From Corallococcus sp. NCRR (GTDB taxonomy: Bacteria > Myxococcota > Myxococcia > Myxococcales > Myxococcaceae), in contig NZ_CP114039.1 in the NCBI RefSeq assembly GCF_026965535.1, positions 2,170,001 to 2,234,000 on the forward strand: a DNA stretch of 64,000 nucleotides. Reading direction: 5' to 3'. The translations under genes were made by a program, and so were the position numbers. A model generated the notes under the pieces. That model was given only the letters and a program-made list of their open reading frames with translations. It had not been told where the DNA came from and searched no databases. Of this stretch, positions 43,201 through 51,281 are shown piece after piece. How positions within the stretch are numbered: the stretch's first letter is position 1; each line of letters begins with the position of its first letter.

Positions 43201-43489
43201 GGTCGAACGTGGCGGTGATGGTGGACTGGCCGTCGTTGGTGCTGGTGGAGGACATGTAACGCATGCCCTCCATGCCGTTGAGCTGGCGCTCCAGCACGGT
43301 GGTGACGGCGCTCTCCACCGTCTCCGCGGACGCACCGGTGTAGGTCGCCGTGACCTGGACCTGCGGCAGCGCCAGCTCCGGGTACTGCTCGATGGGGAGG
43401 CTGGGAATGGAGATGGCGCCCACCAGCGTGATGAGGATGGACAGCACGCTGGAGAAGACGGGGCGCTTGATGAAGAAGTCGGTGAACAT
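40292..43489 (-). CDS. RND efflux pump, inner-membrane subunit (HAE1 type)
   Basis: A 1065-residue proton-driven transporter of the AcrB/MexB kind. It starts FTDFFIKRPVFSSVLSILI, the standard N-terminal helix, and has the duplicated layout of 12 helices with two large periplasmic loops. The proton-relay pair Asp-Asp is in TGLVVDDAIVVIENVER, followed by SAVFIPVSFFPG; the second half has GLASKNAILIVEF with the relay Lys. The last 40 residues are Pro/Arg-rich. It should trimerise and join the adaptor and TolC-type protein encoded just upstream. The substrate range is unknown, though the HAE1 branch mostly exports hydrophobic and amphiphilic drugs. Confidence 0.96.
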   Translation of the reverse strand: MFTDFFIKRPVFSSVLSILITLVGAISIPSLPIEQYPELALPQVQVTATYTGASAETVESAVTTVLERQLNGMEGMRYMSSTSTNDGQSTITATFDPSRDVDLAAVDVQNRVATATPQLPSQVNALGVTVRKAQTQLLVSFGVYDKEKRYDTEFISNYADVFIRDALLRVKGVGDVRIFGERRFAMRLWLDPTELARRGLTAQDVLNALQEQNVQVGAGKVGQAPSSKEQAYQLSLQVKGQLTSPEEFGAIVIQRGADGALVRIRDVGSVQLGAENYQQLLRFNGQDAVGLGITQLPGSNALDVREGVEAELKRLSANFPPGLTYQVAFDTTAAVSASIEEVLKALGEAILLVVLVIFIFLHGWRSVLVAVTTLPVSLVGTFMFVNAFGFSLNTLTLFGLTLATGLVVDDAIVVIENVERVIEHEKVDAKEATHRGMQQVAGVVVATALVLSAVFIPVSFFPGTTGAIYRQFALTIAFSISLSALVALTLSPALCARLLRPNEGKKFILARKFDQGMDSLRRGYGKLLGMMLGKARWVVVGIFAVFLVATGLLYRATPTGFIPDEDQGYLIVAVQGPEGTSLEYTRNVLIQVEGIIKQQEEVTEIFTVGGFSLLGTGANYGSLFINLKPWEERKAKESSVAGLVERLRPQLSQVGGARVLPLQPPAIRGVGSVGGFEFVLEDQQGGRTLEELAQATQALVGKASQEQQLRGVFSAFTAGAPQLNIDVDREKAKAMGVPLSSLFSTLQVYLGSQYVNDFTFSNRVYRVFVQAATPFRDNPKDIGSLYVRSDTGAMVPLEALVKVTPMTTAPNITHYNLFRSANINGQGAPGVSTGQALTAMEDVAKQALPPGFSFEWTGLSQEQKSAGNTVLVIFALGIVFVFLVLAAQYESFALPFVVMLAVPVAMMGALLLQNLRGLVNDVFCQVGLVMLVGLASKNAILIVEFGEQLRAQGQGVVESAINAAETRLRPILMTSFAFLFGVVPLMLASGAGASARKSLGTAVFGGMLFSTFVNLIFIPVLYALVEGARTKVLKHRKHGNSPSGPRNPPPPSIPPEGEPPRPQPA

Positions 43490-43498
43490 GGCAGCCCC

Positions 43499-44707
43499 CT
43501 ACCGACCCGCGTCCGCGCCGCCGCCCATGCCCTGGGCAGGGGGGAGGGGCATGCCTTCGGTCTGGCCCTTCGCCTGTGGCGCGGGCTTCGGCTGGATGGG
43601 CATGCCGTCCCGCAGCTGCTGCACCCCGCTGATGATGACCTGGGTGCCCGCGTCCAGGCCCTTGAGCACCTCGTAGTCGTTGCCCTCCACCAGGCCCAGC
43701 GTCACGGGCTGGCGCTTCACCACGGTGCCGGCGTCGCCTTCGCCCACCACCATGGCGAAGGACTGGCTGCCCTGCCGCGTCACCGCGGTGGTGGGCATCT
43801 TCAAGGCGTCTCGCACGTCGTAGACGAGCTGCGCGCGCACCAGCTGGCCGGCCCGCAGGCCCACGGTGTTGTCGAAGGCGGCCTTCACCTCCACGAGCTG
43901 CGTGTTCGGGTTGGGCGTGGGGGCCACGAAGAAGGCGGGGGCGCGGACGATGGGCTCTCCGTCCTCGTTGAGGACCTCCAGCGGCGTCTCACCCACCTTC
44001 ACCCGCGCGGCCTGGTCCACCGGCACCTGCACGGACAGCTCCAGGGCGCGGCTCTGGTCCACGATGGTGAGCGCCGTCTGCGGCGTCACGTAGTCGCCCA
44101 GCTTCACCGGGATGTCGCCCACGACGCCGTCGAAGGGGGCGCTCACGTTGAAGAAGCCCAGCTGCACCTGCTGGTTCTGGATTTGCGCTTCGGCCGCCTG
44201 GGCCTGGGCCTCGGATTGCGCCGCCTGGGCCACGGCCTGTTCGTAGTCCTGGCGGCTGACGAGCCCTTCCTTGAGGAGCTGCGCGCTGCGCTCACGCGTC
44301 TTGCGCGCGAACTCGCGGTTGGCGACGGCGGAGGCCTTCTGGGCCTGGGTGGCGCGCAGGGAGGCCTGCTCCTGGCGCGGATCCACGACGAGCAGCACCT
44401 GTCCGGCCTTCACCTTCTGGCCGGGGCGGACGGGGATCTTCTGGATGTAGCCGGCGACCTGCGGGACGACGGTGATGCTGCTGCGGGAGATGAGCGTGCC
44501 CACGTACTCGCTCGTGTCGCGCACCGGGCCGGGCTTCACCGCCAGCACCTGCACGGGCGTGGGCTTGCCGCCGCCCTGGCTCTGCTGGCCCGCCTGGGGG
44601 CCGCCTCCGGGCGCGGCCTGGCCGGGGTCCTTGCCGCCACTGCACCCGCCCGCCGTCAGCGCGAGCACGAGTCCCCACGCGCCCCAACCGCCCCTCACCA
44701 ATCGCAT
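43499..44707 (-). CDS. RND efflux periplasmic adaptor lipoprotein
   Basis: A 402-residue membrane-fusion protein with lipobox TAGGC (Cys22). A Gly/Gln-rich spacer (about 23-48) precedes the barrel, lipoyl and hairpin parts: VVPQVAGYIQKIPVRPGQKVKAGQVLLVVDP, a long coiled-coil hairpin (about 105-185), then NVSAPFDGVVGDIPVKLGDYV. The C-terminal membrane-proximal part ends in a Pro/Gly-rich tail. It overlaps the TolC-type gene by 13 bases and its stop touches the ribosome site of the pump gene, so the three are one operon. Confidence 0.95.
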   Translation of the reverse strand: MRLVRGGWGAWGLVLALTAGGCSGGKDPGQAAPGGGPQAGQQSQGGGKPTPVQVLAVKPGPVRDTSEYVGTLISRSSITVVPQVAGYIQKIPVRPGQKVKAGQVLLVVDPRQEQASLRATQAQKASAVANREFARKTRERSAQLLKEGLVSRQDYEQAVAQAAQSEAQAQAAEAQIQNQQVQLGFFNVSAPFDGVVGDIPVKLGDYVTPQTALTIVDQSRALELSVQVPVDQAARVKVGETPLEVLNEDGEPIVRAPAFFVAPTPNPNTQLVEVKAAFDNTVGLRAGQLVRAQLVYDVRDALKMPTTAVTRQGSQSFAMVVGEGDAGTVVKRQPVTLGLVEGNDYEVLKGLDAGTQVIISGVQQLRDGMPIQPKPAPQAKGQTEGMPLPPAQGMGGGADAGR

Positions 44708-46296
44708 GCCGCCTCCGACAGGAATGCATCCACCTGGGCCTGGCGGAACTGGAAGTCGCGGATGACGAGCTCCAGTTCCGCCTGCCGCAGGGCCCCGGCC
44801 GCGTCCACCAACTCGAGGCTCGTTCCGGTGCCCACCTCGAAGCTGCGGCGGGTGAGCCGGTCGTTCTCTTCCGCGAGTTTCCGCTCGCGGTCCGCCAGTT
44901 CGCGCGTCGCCTGGGTCACCTGCACGACGCGCTTCGCCTGAGTCACTTCGATGACGACGTTGCGCTCCCGGTTGGTGTAATCCGCGCGGGCCTGCTCCAA
45001 CTGGCCGCGGGCCTGGCGCAGGCGGCCCTCGCGCGCGCCGCCGTCCCAGAAGGGCAGCACCAGGCTGGCGCCGACGTTCCAGATGGGCACCTCCGCGAAG
45101 CCCGGGTTGACGGTGAGCGCGGTGGTGGTGCTGGTGAGGTCCAGGGTGGGCGCGTACTGGCGGTACACCTCGCCGATGGCGCGCTCGGCCACCACCTGGC
45201 GCGACTTCGCGGCGGCGATGTCCGGGCGGTTCTCCAGCGACTCCAGCGTGCGGCAGGCGGCCTTCGCGCCCTCGAACAGCGTCGTCAGCTCCAGGCCCGG
45301 CTTGATGCCCACGGCGGACGGGGTGCCCAGGGCGAGGCCCAGCGCCTCGCGCGCCTGGCGCAGGTTCTCGTCACCGGTGACGACGTTGCGGCGGGCGGCC
45401 TGGGCGTCCTGCTCCACGCGGACGACGTCCAGGCGGGTGCCGGCGCCCAGTTCGAAGCGGCGCTGCGCGAGGGCCAGTCGCTCCAGCGCGGTGCGCAGGT
45501 TGACGCGGTTGACCTCCGCCAGGCGCTCGTTGGAGGACACGGAGACGAGCGCCTGCGCGAGGCCCCGGGTGAGCTGCCGGCGCGTCTCCGCGAGCGACAG
45601 GGCGGCGGTGCGCCGCGACTCCTTGGCGCTGCCCAGGGCGTAGAGGCTGGCCAGGTCCACGACGGGAACGTTGGCGCTGAGCACGCCGATGCCCAGCAGC
45701 TCCGTGGGCGTGAAGCCCCCGGCGCCGCTCACGCCACCGCCCACGCCGCCGCCGACGCCACCACCGACGGCGGGGATCTCCGGGTTGAGGATGTTGTACT
45801 GGACGGACAGGTTGCCGGAGACGGACGGCAGCAGGTTGGCGAGCGCGATGCGCCACGTGCCCGCGGCGACCTCCACCTGGCCCAGGACGGCCTGGAGGTC
45901 GGTGGAGCGCTGGCGCAGGAGCGTGAGCGCTTCGTTCCAGGACTGGATCTGCTGGGGCGCGGGAGGCGCGGGCGTGAGCAGCGGATCCGACACGTTCGCC
46001 TGGAACGGCGGTGGCACTTCGGGAACGTCGTCCGGGTTCTGGGCCGCGGGCGTGCTGGCGCGGCCGGGCTGGGGCGGAGCGGGAGCGCGGGGTGCGTTCG
46101 GCGCCGGAGCGTTGGGCGCGGGAGCGGCGGGTGGCGCCACGGAAGGCGTGGGTGGCGGAGGCGCGGGTGGAGCGCGCTGCGGGGGCGCGGTGTATTGCGC
46201 GAGGACGGGACGGAGGGGTCCGGAGCCATGCGGCGCGGGTGTCTCACCGGGGATTCCGGTGGGGACCAGCAGGGCTGCGAACACGAGCGCGTTCAT
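44695..46296 (-). CDS. TolC family outer-membrane efflux protein
   Basis: A 533-residue protein. ATG at 46296 has GGGGAG upstream and a signal peptide of about 22 residues. Residues about 25-95 form a Pro/Ala-rich extension that is not part of the normal TolC fold. The two OEP repeats follow (about 115-320 and 335-530), with long coiled helices such as NERLAEVNRVNLRTALERLALAQRRFELGAGTRLD split across the first and RRSFEVGTGTSLELVDA in the second. It is the first gene of the efflux operon. The Gly-rich loop VGGGVGGGVGGGVSG near residue 180 replaces a usual beta-hairpin. Confidence 0.93.
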   Translation of the reverse strand: MNALVFAALLVPTGIPGETPAPHGSGPLRPVLAQYTAPPQRAPPAPPPPTPSVAPPAAPAPNAPAPNAPRAPAPPQPGRASTPAAQNPDDVPEVPPPFQANVSDPLLTPAPPAPQQIQSWNEALTLLRQRSTDLQAVLGQVEVAAGTWRIALANLLPSVSGNLSVQYNILNPEIPAVGGGVGGGVGGGVSGAGGFTPTELLGIGVLSANVPVVDLASLYALGSAKESRRTAALSLAETRRQLTRGLAQALVSVSSNERLAEVNRVNLRTALERLALAQRRFELGAGTRLDVVRVEQDAQAARRNVVTGDENLRQAREALGLALGTPSAVGIKPGLELTTLFEGAKAACRTLESLENRPDIAAAKSRQVVAERAIGEVYRQYAPTLDLTSTTTALTVNPGFAEVPIWNVGASLVLPFWDGGAREGRLRQARGQLEQARADYTNRERNVVIEVTQAKRVVQVTQATRELADRERKLAEENDRLTRRSFEVGTGTSLELVDAAGALRQAELELVIRDFQFRQAQVDAFLSEAACDW

Positions 46297-46610
46297 AAGA
46301 GGTGCTCCCCAGGTAGGGGCGAAGCCAGCCCCCGGCCACGGTTCGCGCCCCCCGGCGCTCCAGTGGACAACACAGCAGGGCGAGGAATTGCTCAGCAGTC
46401 GATGAACAGGCCTCGGGCCAGGGGCTGGAGGTCCGGGGTAACCCTTACGGACGCAAGGGGAGGGAGGCTGAAGGGGCTCGTGGAGACATGGCGCGTCCTG
46501 ACGCGGGCTGGGGAAAGGGAAGCGCCAACGTGCGTCGCGACCGCCGAGCAGGCGTCTGTCTTCAAGGGAGGGCGGGCGTTCAAAACGCCACGTCCGTCAT
46601 GACCGCCAGG
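46297..46610. other. 314-base intergenic region upstream of the efflux operon
   Basis: It lies between the end of a lipoprotein gene and the start of the TolC-type gene, both read leftward, so it should contain the efflux promoter. I see no convincing -35/-10 pair, no operator palindrome of more than six bases per arm, and no coding sequence with plausible composition. No TetR- or MarR-type regulator is adjacent. Confidence 0.6.
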
Positions 46611-47156
46611 TCAGGGGCCCGGAGGTGCGCCGGTCCCCGCGTCTGGGAAAGGCAGAGGCACGGAGCCATCGGGTGCATCGAAGGACCGGCCGACCTCCGA
46701 CGTGGGAACCAGGATGCCGGCCCCCGCATCCGTGGGCGCCAGCGATTCATCCGGCTCGCCATCCCGTAGGCGGCGGAGGATCCGGCCATCGCTCCCGACC
46801 GCGTACTGCGCGCCCGAGTGCAGCGCGGGAACGGTCATACCGCAGGCCTGGGGATCCTCATCGATCCGGATGAAGAGGATGCCTTGCCGCTGGATGACCC
46901 TGTATCGGTGTGACTCGCGCCGGTCGACGCACGGAGTGTTGGAATCCTGCGGGCCCAGGAAGTCGGCGGCGGCGACTTCGAGCGCACGCAGGACACTGCC
47001 GCTCAATTCGACCGTGCCTCCCTCCGCGGCGGGTTGCTCGAAGAAGCGGGGGAACTCGATGGACGCGTCATTCGTCCAGGCCTCACGCGTGGGCGTGGAC
47101 CGCAGGCAGCCCGCCAGGAGCAATGCTGCTGGAAGCAAGATGCGCTTTGTCGCCAT
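46611..47156 (-). CDS. Lipoprotein of unknown function
   Basis: A 181-residue lipoprotein with start ATG 47156 and lipobox LLAGC (Cys17). The mature part has two Cys (TPCVDRR, QACGMTV) around a compact domain with ALEVAAADFLG, YRVIQRQGILFIRIDED and YAVGSDGRILRRLRDG, and a Pro/Ala/Asp-rich C-terminal tail. I do not recognise the family. It follows a DUF4329-like lipoprotein by 32 bases in the same operon, which suggests a joint function. Confidence 0.75.
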   Translation of the reverse strand: MATKRILLPAALLLAGCLRSTPTREAWTNDASIEFPRFFEQPAAEGGTVELSGSVLRALEVAAADFLGPQDSNTPCVDRRESHRYRVIQRQGILFIRIDEDPQACGMTVPALHSGAQYAVGSDGRILRRLRDGEPDESLAPTDAGAGILVPTSEVGRSFDAPDGSVPLPFPDAGTGAPPGP

Positions 47157-47188
47157 GAGCCCTCTTCGTGAATGCGCCGACCCCGCGC

Positions 47189-47914
47189 CTAATGACGATC
47201 GATCCGGTAGTTCTGCGCGTCGATCCACTTCACGCTGCCAATGGACTTGTGGCGCCATTGATTCCGCTCCTGAGTCCACTTCGACAGATCACCGGTGGTG
47301 GGCGTGTACTGGAAGAAGCCATCACAGGTGGGATTCGCGGGGTCGCTCGATGCCGAGAAGAAGGCCACGAGGGAAAGCCGCAGCATTCCTGCTTTCGTCT
47401 TCACCTCCCAGCCATGCTCCAGTCCCATGGCGACGATGTAGCGGATGTCCTGTTCCGTGAGCTCACCTTCGTAGGGATGCGTGTGGAGCAGATACACGTA
47501 GCCCAGGCTCTCGGGAGGGTAGCGGGCGTCGTCCACCTTGGGAGGCAGGCGGCAGCTCCGTTTGCCACGCGAGTCCTGGATCGTCGTCACGGACATCATG
47601 CTCATCTCGAACCGCTCGTCGGGCGTGTAGTAGACCCATGCGCAATACTCCTGCGACAGGTCCCACCTGAGCCGGAAGTTCACGTCCGACTTCCGTCCCG
47701 CCGTGGCATGCGGCTGCTTCAGCATCAGCGAGCAGGCGGAGATGAGCGCGTCCGAGTACGTGTCGAAGGGCCCAAAGCCCGGCATCGGGCCCGGGATGCG
47801 CTCGGGAATGTCTCGCGCGTTGATCCGCACGACTCCAGGTGCCGCCGCAGGCTGGGCGCAGGCCAGCGCAAGAAACAGCGGCGACACACCCAGAACCCTC
47901 GCCCAGGCCCCCAT
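47189..47914 (-). CDS. DUF4329-like (JAB-type fold) lipoprotein
   Basis: A 241-residue lipoprotein with signal ending LALAC (Cys19). The body resembles DUF4329: PFDTYSDALISAC, SQEYCAWVYYT, and a LLHTHPYEGELTEQDI segment in which HxH-P and a later Thr and Asp look like the metal-binding motif of JAB/JAMM proteases, though one residue shorter than canonical. DUF4329 is mostly found in polymorphic toxins and secreted proteins. Six further cysteines could form disulphides. The start lies two bases after the cytochrome gene stop, so translation is coupled. An envelope metalloprotease or toxin-like role is possible; neither is proven. Confidence 0.65.
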   Translation of the reverse strand: MGAWARVLGVSPLFLALACAQPAAAPGVVRINARDIPERIPGPMPGFGPFDTYSDALISACSLMLKQPHATAGRKSDVNFRLRWDLSQEYCAWVYYTPDERFEMSMMSVTTIQDSRGKRSCRLPPKVDDARYPPESLGYVYLLHTHPYEGELTEQDIRYIVAMGLEHGWEVKTKAGMLRLSLVAFFSASSDPANPTCDGFFQYTPTTGDLSKWTQERNQWRHKSIGSVKWIDAQNYRIDRH

Positions 47915-47916
47915 CC

Positions 47917-49971
47917 TCACTGCGCCGGCAACATGCCCAGCCGCTGCCTGGCGAACCTGTTCTGCGGATCGAACCGGAGCGCTTCCTCCAGCCGCTCGCG
48001 GCCCCTGGCCGGGTTGCCCTGCACCACGTAGAGGTCCGCCAGCCGCACCAGCACGTCCGCGTTGTAGGGCTGCAGGTCCAGCGCCTGTTCGAACTCGCGC
48101 GTCGCCGTAATCACGTCCCTGCGGCGCATGGCCAGTTGCCCCAGCATCACGTGCGGCTGCACCAGCCCGCGCGTCTCCGGCTCCGTCGCCAGCGCCTGCA
48201 ACGCGGGCATCGCGCGCGGATCCCCGAACGCAGCCAGCGTCAGCGCCGCGCCCTGCCGCACCCACAGCGAGCCGTCCTTGAGCAGCGACGCCAGGTCCTC
48301 CGTCGCCTCGCGCGCGTTCGCCGCGCCCAACCCGTCGATGATGTCCGAGCGCAACGTGGGGTCCGTCGTCCCCTTCAGCGCCGCCCGCAGCGCCGGCACC
48401 GCGTCGTGCTTGAACCGGCGCGCCAGGAACTTCGCCGCCGCGCCCCTGAGCGTGCCCGCCTCCGACGTGTCCGCCAGCACCGCCTCCAGCGCCCCGCGGC
48501 TCTGCGCCGCCGTCTTCTCGTCGAACGCGTCCGCCAGCCGCAGCCGCCGCGCCTGCCGCGCCTCCGCCTTCGGCCACCACTTCACCAGCGACGCCTGCAT
48601 CGCGTCCGGCGTCTGCTTCGCGTGACAGCTGTTGCACGCGTTGGGGATGTCGTGGCGCGCCGTGTTCTGGGGCGCCGGCACGTCCAGCGCGTGGTCCGCG
48701 AAGTGGTCCAGCACGCCCGACACCACCGGCGGCATGTGACACGCCAGGCAGTCCTGCGCCGCCGCGGCCTTGTGGTGCGTGTGCTGCTCGCCCTGCGCCA
48801 CCACCTCCTGATGACAGCCCTGGCACGTGGACGCGTTCACCGACGTGCGCGCCGCCACCGGCTTCTGCTTGCGCACCTCGTTGGGCGCGTTCGCGTCGTG
48901 CGGCGCCGTGTGGCACGTCAGGCACGTGGCCCCGCCCTTCATGTGACACTGGGACTGGATGAGCGCCTGGTACTCGAAGCTGGAGGTGCTGGGACGGCCG
49001 TCCGCGAAGAAGTCCCCGGAGCGGTCGTTGCCCACCAGGAGCACCATGGGCTGATAGCTCGCGTCGTAGCGCTGGCCAGGCTGGAAATGGTGCTTCGCGT
49101 CCAGCATGGGGAACAGCGTGCGGCGCGGCCCGTGGCACTGCGCGCACACGGAGAAGCCCTCCTCCTTCGACAGCTTCGCCGGCTGGATGATGTCCGCTGG
49201 CAGCTGCGACTCCGCGTGCAGCCCGCCGGGCCCATGGCAGGACTCGCACGCGACGCCCGCGTCCGCGAACTTCGTCTCCCACTGGTGGCTCGCCCGGTCA
49301 TAGCGCGCGTCCAGCCCCGTCACGTGGCAGTCCAGGCACGCGTGCTGCGCGCTGCGGCGGAAGTTCGTCCAGAAGAACGGGTGGTCCGGCGACAGCGCCC
49401 CCTGCTTCTTCTCCGAGTAGTCCACCCACTCGCTCTTGCCCGTGACGTGGAAGTACACCGGCATCACCTGCCAGCGGCCATCCGGCAACAGCGTGATGGG
49501 GTCCTGCATCCGCTTGCCGCCCACCACCCACTGCACCGGCCACTCGCCCAGGTTCCCGTCCGCGCCCTTGGTGCGCATCAGGTACTGGCTCCCGTCGCGC
49601 CGCATCCACGCCTCGCTGGACTCGCCCTTGAAGTGCGTGCCCGCCGTGAACGCACCCACCACGTACGGCTTCGCCGCCGGCGACAGCGCCCGCGCGTGCC
49701 AGTCGTGCTTCCAGCCCGTGTGCTGCTCCTCGTGGCAGTCCGCGCACACCTGCGAGCCCACGAAATGATTCGGCTTCGCGGGCGGCGCCTCCACCGTCTT
49801 CACCGGCACGGGCGCGGCCATGCTGCCCGCGTTCACGGGGGCCGCCGGAGCCTGGGCCACCGGCGGAGACACGGCGGGCGTGGGCGCGGACGACGGGCGC
49901 AGGAAGAAGAACAGACCCGCCGCGAGGACCACCACCGCGAGGGCGACAAGGACAGGGCGAGAGGAGCGCAT
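47917..49971 (-). CDS. Octahaem c-type cytochrome with HEAT and TPR repeats
   Basis: A 684-residue exported protein. One N-terminal helix (VLVALAVVVLAAGLFFFL) anchors it in the inner membrane, with a Pro/Ala-rich spacer after it. Eight CxxCH haem sites follow between about residues 80 and 440: CADCH, CLDCH, CESCH, CAQCH, CLTCH, CQGCH, CLACH and CNSCH. The first part resembles cytochrome c554/NrfA-like modules. The C-terminal 230 residues contain HEAT repeats and TPRs. ATG 49971 lacks a good ribosome site; an in-frame start further out exists. It may move electrons in the periplasm while the repeats hold a partner. Confidence 0.9.
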   Translation of the reverse strand: MRSSRPVLVALAVVVLAAGLFFFLRPSSAPTPAVSPPVAQAPAAPVNAGSMAAPVPVKTVEAPPAKPNHFVGSQVCADCHEEQHTGWKHDWHARALSPAAKPYVVGAFTAGTHFKGESSEAWMRRDGSQYLMRTKGADGNLGEWPVQWVVGGKRMQDPITLLPDGRWQVMPVYFHVTGKSEWVDYSEKKQGALSPDHPFFWTNFRRSAQHACLDCHVTGLDARYDRASHQWETKFADAGVACESCHGPGGLHAESQLPADIIQPAKLSKEEGFSVCAQCHGPRRTLFPMLDAKHHFQPGQRYDASYQPMVLLVGNDRSGDFFADGRPSTSSFEYQALIQSQCHMKGGATCLTCHTAPHDANAPNEVRKQKPVAARTSVNASTCQGCHQEVVAQGEQHTHHKAAAAQDCLACHMPPVVSGVLDHFADHALDVPAPQNTARHDIPNACNSCHAKQTPDAMQASLVKWWPKAEARQARRLRLADAFDEKTAAQSRGALEAVLADTSEAGTLRGAAAKFLARRFKHDAVPALRAALKGTTDPTLRSDIIDGLGAANAREATEDLASLLKDGSLWVRQGAALTLAAFGDPRAMPALQALATEPETRGLVQPHVMLGQLAMRRRDVITATREFEQALDLQPYNADVLVRLADLYVVQGNPARGRERLEEALRFDPQNRFARQRLGMLPAQ

Positions 49972-50132
49972 CGGGAAGGTACCGCGTCCATGCTCCTCCC
50001 AAGCGCCGGGCGGCACAAGCGGCGCTCCGCGCAAGCCCTTCTCCTCCAGTGGACAACGACCTCCCAGGGAGGGCTGCGGTCCTGGCGAGCCCTGGATTAG
50101 GGTCCCCCTCCAAGCGAAGGGAGGCCGTGCCC

Positions 50133-50960
50133 ATGCCCATGCGGTCCGTGAATGGAACCCGGCTGTACTACGAGGACACCGGCGGCTCCGGAGACGTGGT
50201 CCTCTTCAGCCACGGGCTCCTCTGGAGCACCCGGCTGTTCGACCCGCAGGTGGAGGCCCTGCGAGGCCGCTTCCGCTGCATCTCGTACGACCACCGGGGT
50301 CAGGGCCAGAGCGACGTGCCCCCGGAGAAGGTCATCGACATGGAGACGGTGTACGCGGACGCGGTGGCGCTCATCGAGTCACTGGGCGTGGCCCCCGTCC
50401 ACTTCGTGGGCCTGTCCATGGGCGGCTTCGTGGGCCTGCGGCTCGCGGCGCGCCGGCCGGACCTGGTGCGCTCGCTGGTGCTCCTGGAGACGTCCACCGA
50501 CCCCGAGCCCACCGCCAACGTGCCGCGTTACACCGCGCTCAACCTCGTCGCGCGCTACGTGGGCCTGGGCCCCGTCACCGCGCCGGTGATGCGCATCATG
50601 TTCGGCACGTCGTTCCTCACCGACCCCGGCCGGGCGGAGGAGCGGGCGTTGTGGCGCACGCGCCTCAAGAACAACCGCCGTGACATCTACCGCGCCGTCA
50701 ACGGCGTCATCCAGCGCAAGGGCATCCCGGAGGAGCTGCCGCGCATCCGCACGCCCACGCTCGTCATCGTGGGGGAGGAGGACCGCGCGACGGTGCCCGC
50801 GAAGGCGGAGCGCATCCACTCGCTCATCCCGGGCTCGAAGCTGGTGCGCCTGTCGCGCGGAGGCCACTCCTCCACCGTGGAGGAGCCGGCGCTCGTGAAC
50901 GCGGAGCTCGCCCCCTTCCTCACCCAGCACGCGTCCAACCAGGCCGCGCACGCGGGCTGA
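50133..50960 (+). CDS. Alpha/beta hydrolase
   Basis: A 275-residue soluble hydrolase. The ATG at 50133 lies eight bases after AGGGAGG; ATG 50139 is an alternative. The oxyanion HG is in FSHGLLWSTRLFD, the nucleophile Ser in GLSMGGFVGL, the acid in VGEEDRATV and the catalytic His in RGGHSSTVEEP. The cap region (about 140-205) is helical. This matches the 3-oxoadipate enol-lactonase / haloperoxidase branch, but the substrate cannot be named. It reads divergently from the cytochrome operon. Confidence 0.9.
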   Translation: MPMRSVNGTRLYYEDTGGSGDVVLFSHGLLWSTRLFDPQVEALRGRFRCISYDHRGQGQSDVPPEKVIDMETVYADAVALIESLGVAPVHFVGLSMGGFVGLRLAARRPDLVRSLVLLETSTDPEPTANVPRYTALNLVARYVGLGPVTAPVMRIMFGTSFLTDPGRAEERALWRTRLKNNRRDIYRAVNGVIQRKGIPEELPRIRTPTLVIVGEEDRATVPAKAERIHSLIPGSKLVRLSRGGHSSTVEEPALVNAELAPFLTQHASNQAAHAG

Positions 50961-50994
50961 CGCGCCGTTAACCCACACCCAGGAGGGTTTCCCC

Positions 50995-51279
50995 ATGCCA
51001 GTCGCGAAGTGGAATGGCGTCGTGCTCGCGAAGAGCGACACCTACGAGACCGTGGAGGGCAACGTCTACTTCCCGCCCGACAGCCTGGTGCGCGAGCACT
51101 TCAAGCCCAGCGCCACGCACACCACCTGCCCCTGGAAGGGCGAGGCCAGCTACTACTCCGTGGAGGTGGACGGGAAGACGAACGCGGACGCGGCCTGGTA
51201 CTACCCGGAGCCCAAGCCGGCCGCGTCCAACATCCAGGGCTACGTGGCCTTCTGGAAGGGCGTGACGGTGGAGCGCTGA
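50995..51279 (+). CDS. DUF427 family protein
   Basis: A 94-residue protein with the DUF427 pattern: the AKWNGVVLAKSDTYETVEGNVYFP strand pair (split), then CPWKGEASYYSVEVDG and a closing YVAFWKGV. AGGAGG precedes the ATG. The family has a small beta fold with a conserved Cys-Pro-Trp-Lys core; its biochemical role is not settled. It follows the hydrolase by 34 bases and converges on the next gene with two bases between. Confidence 0.88.
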   Translation: MPVAKWNGVVLAKSDTYETVEGNVYFPPDSLVREHFKPSATHTTCPWKGEASYYSVEVDGKTNADAAWYYPEPKPAASNIQGYVAFWKGVTVER

Positions 51280-51281
51280 GG

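Noticed and set aside
40376..44941. An open frame of 1521 codons on the plus strand
   Set aside because: It is antisense to the RND pump and adaptor, both of which have full family motifs, and its product is repetitive Arg/His/Glu-rich sequence.
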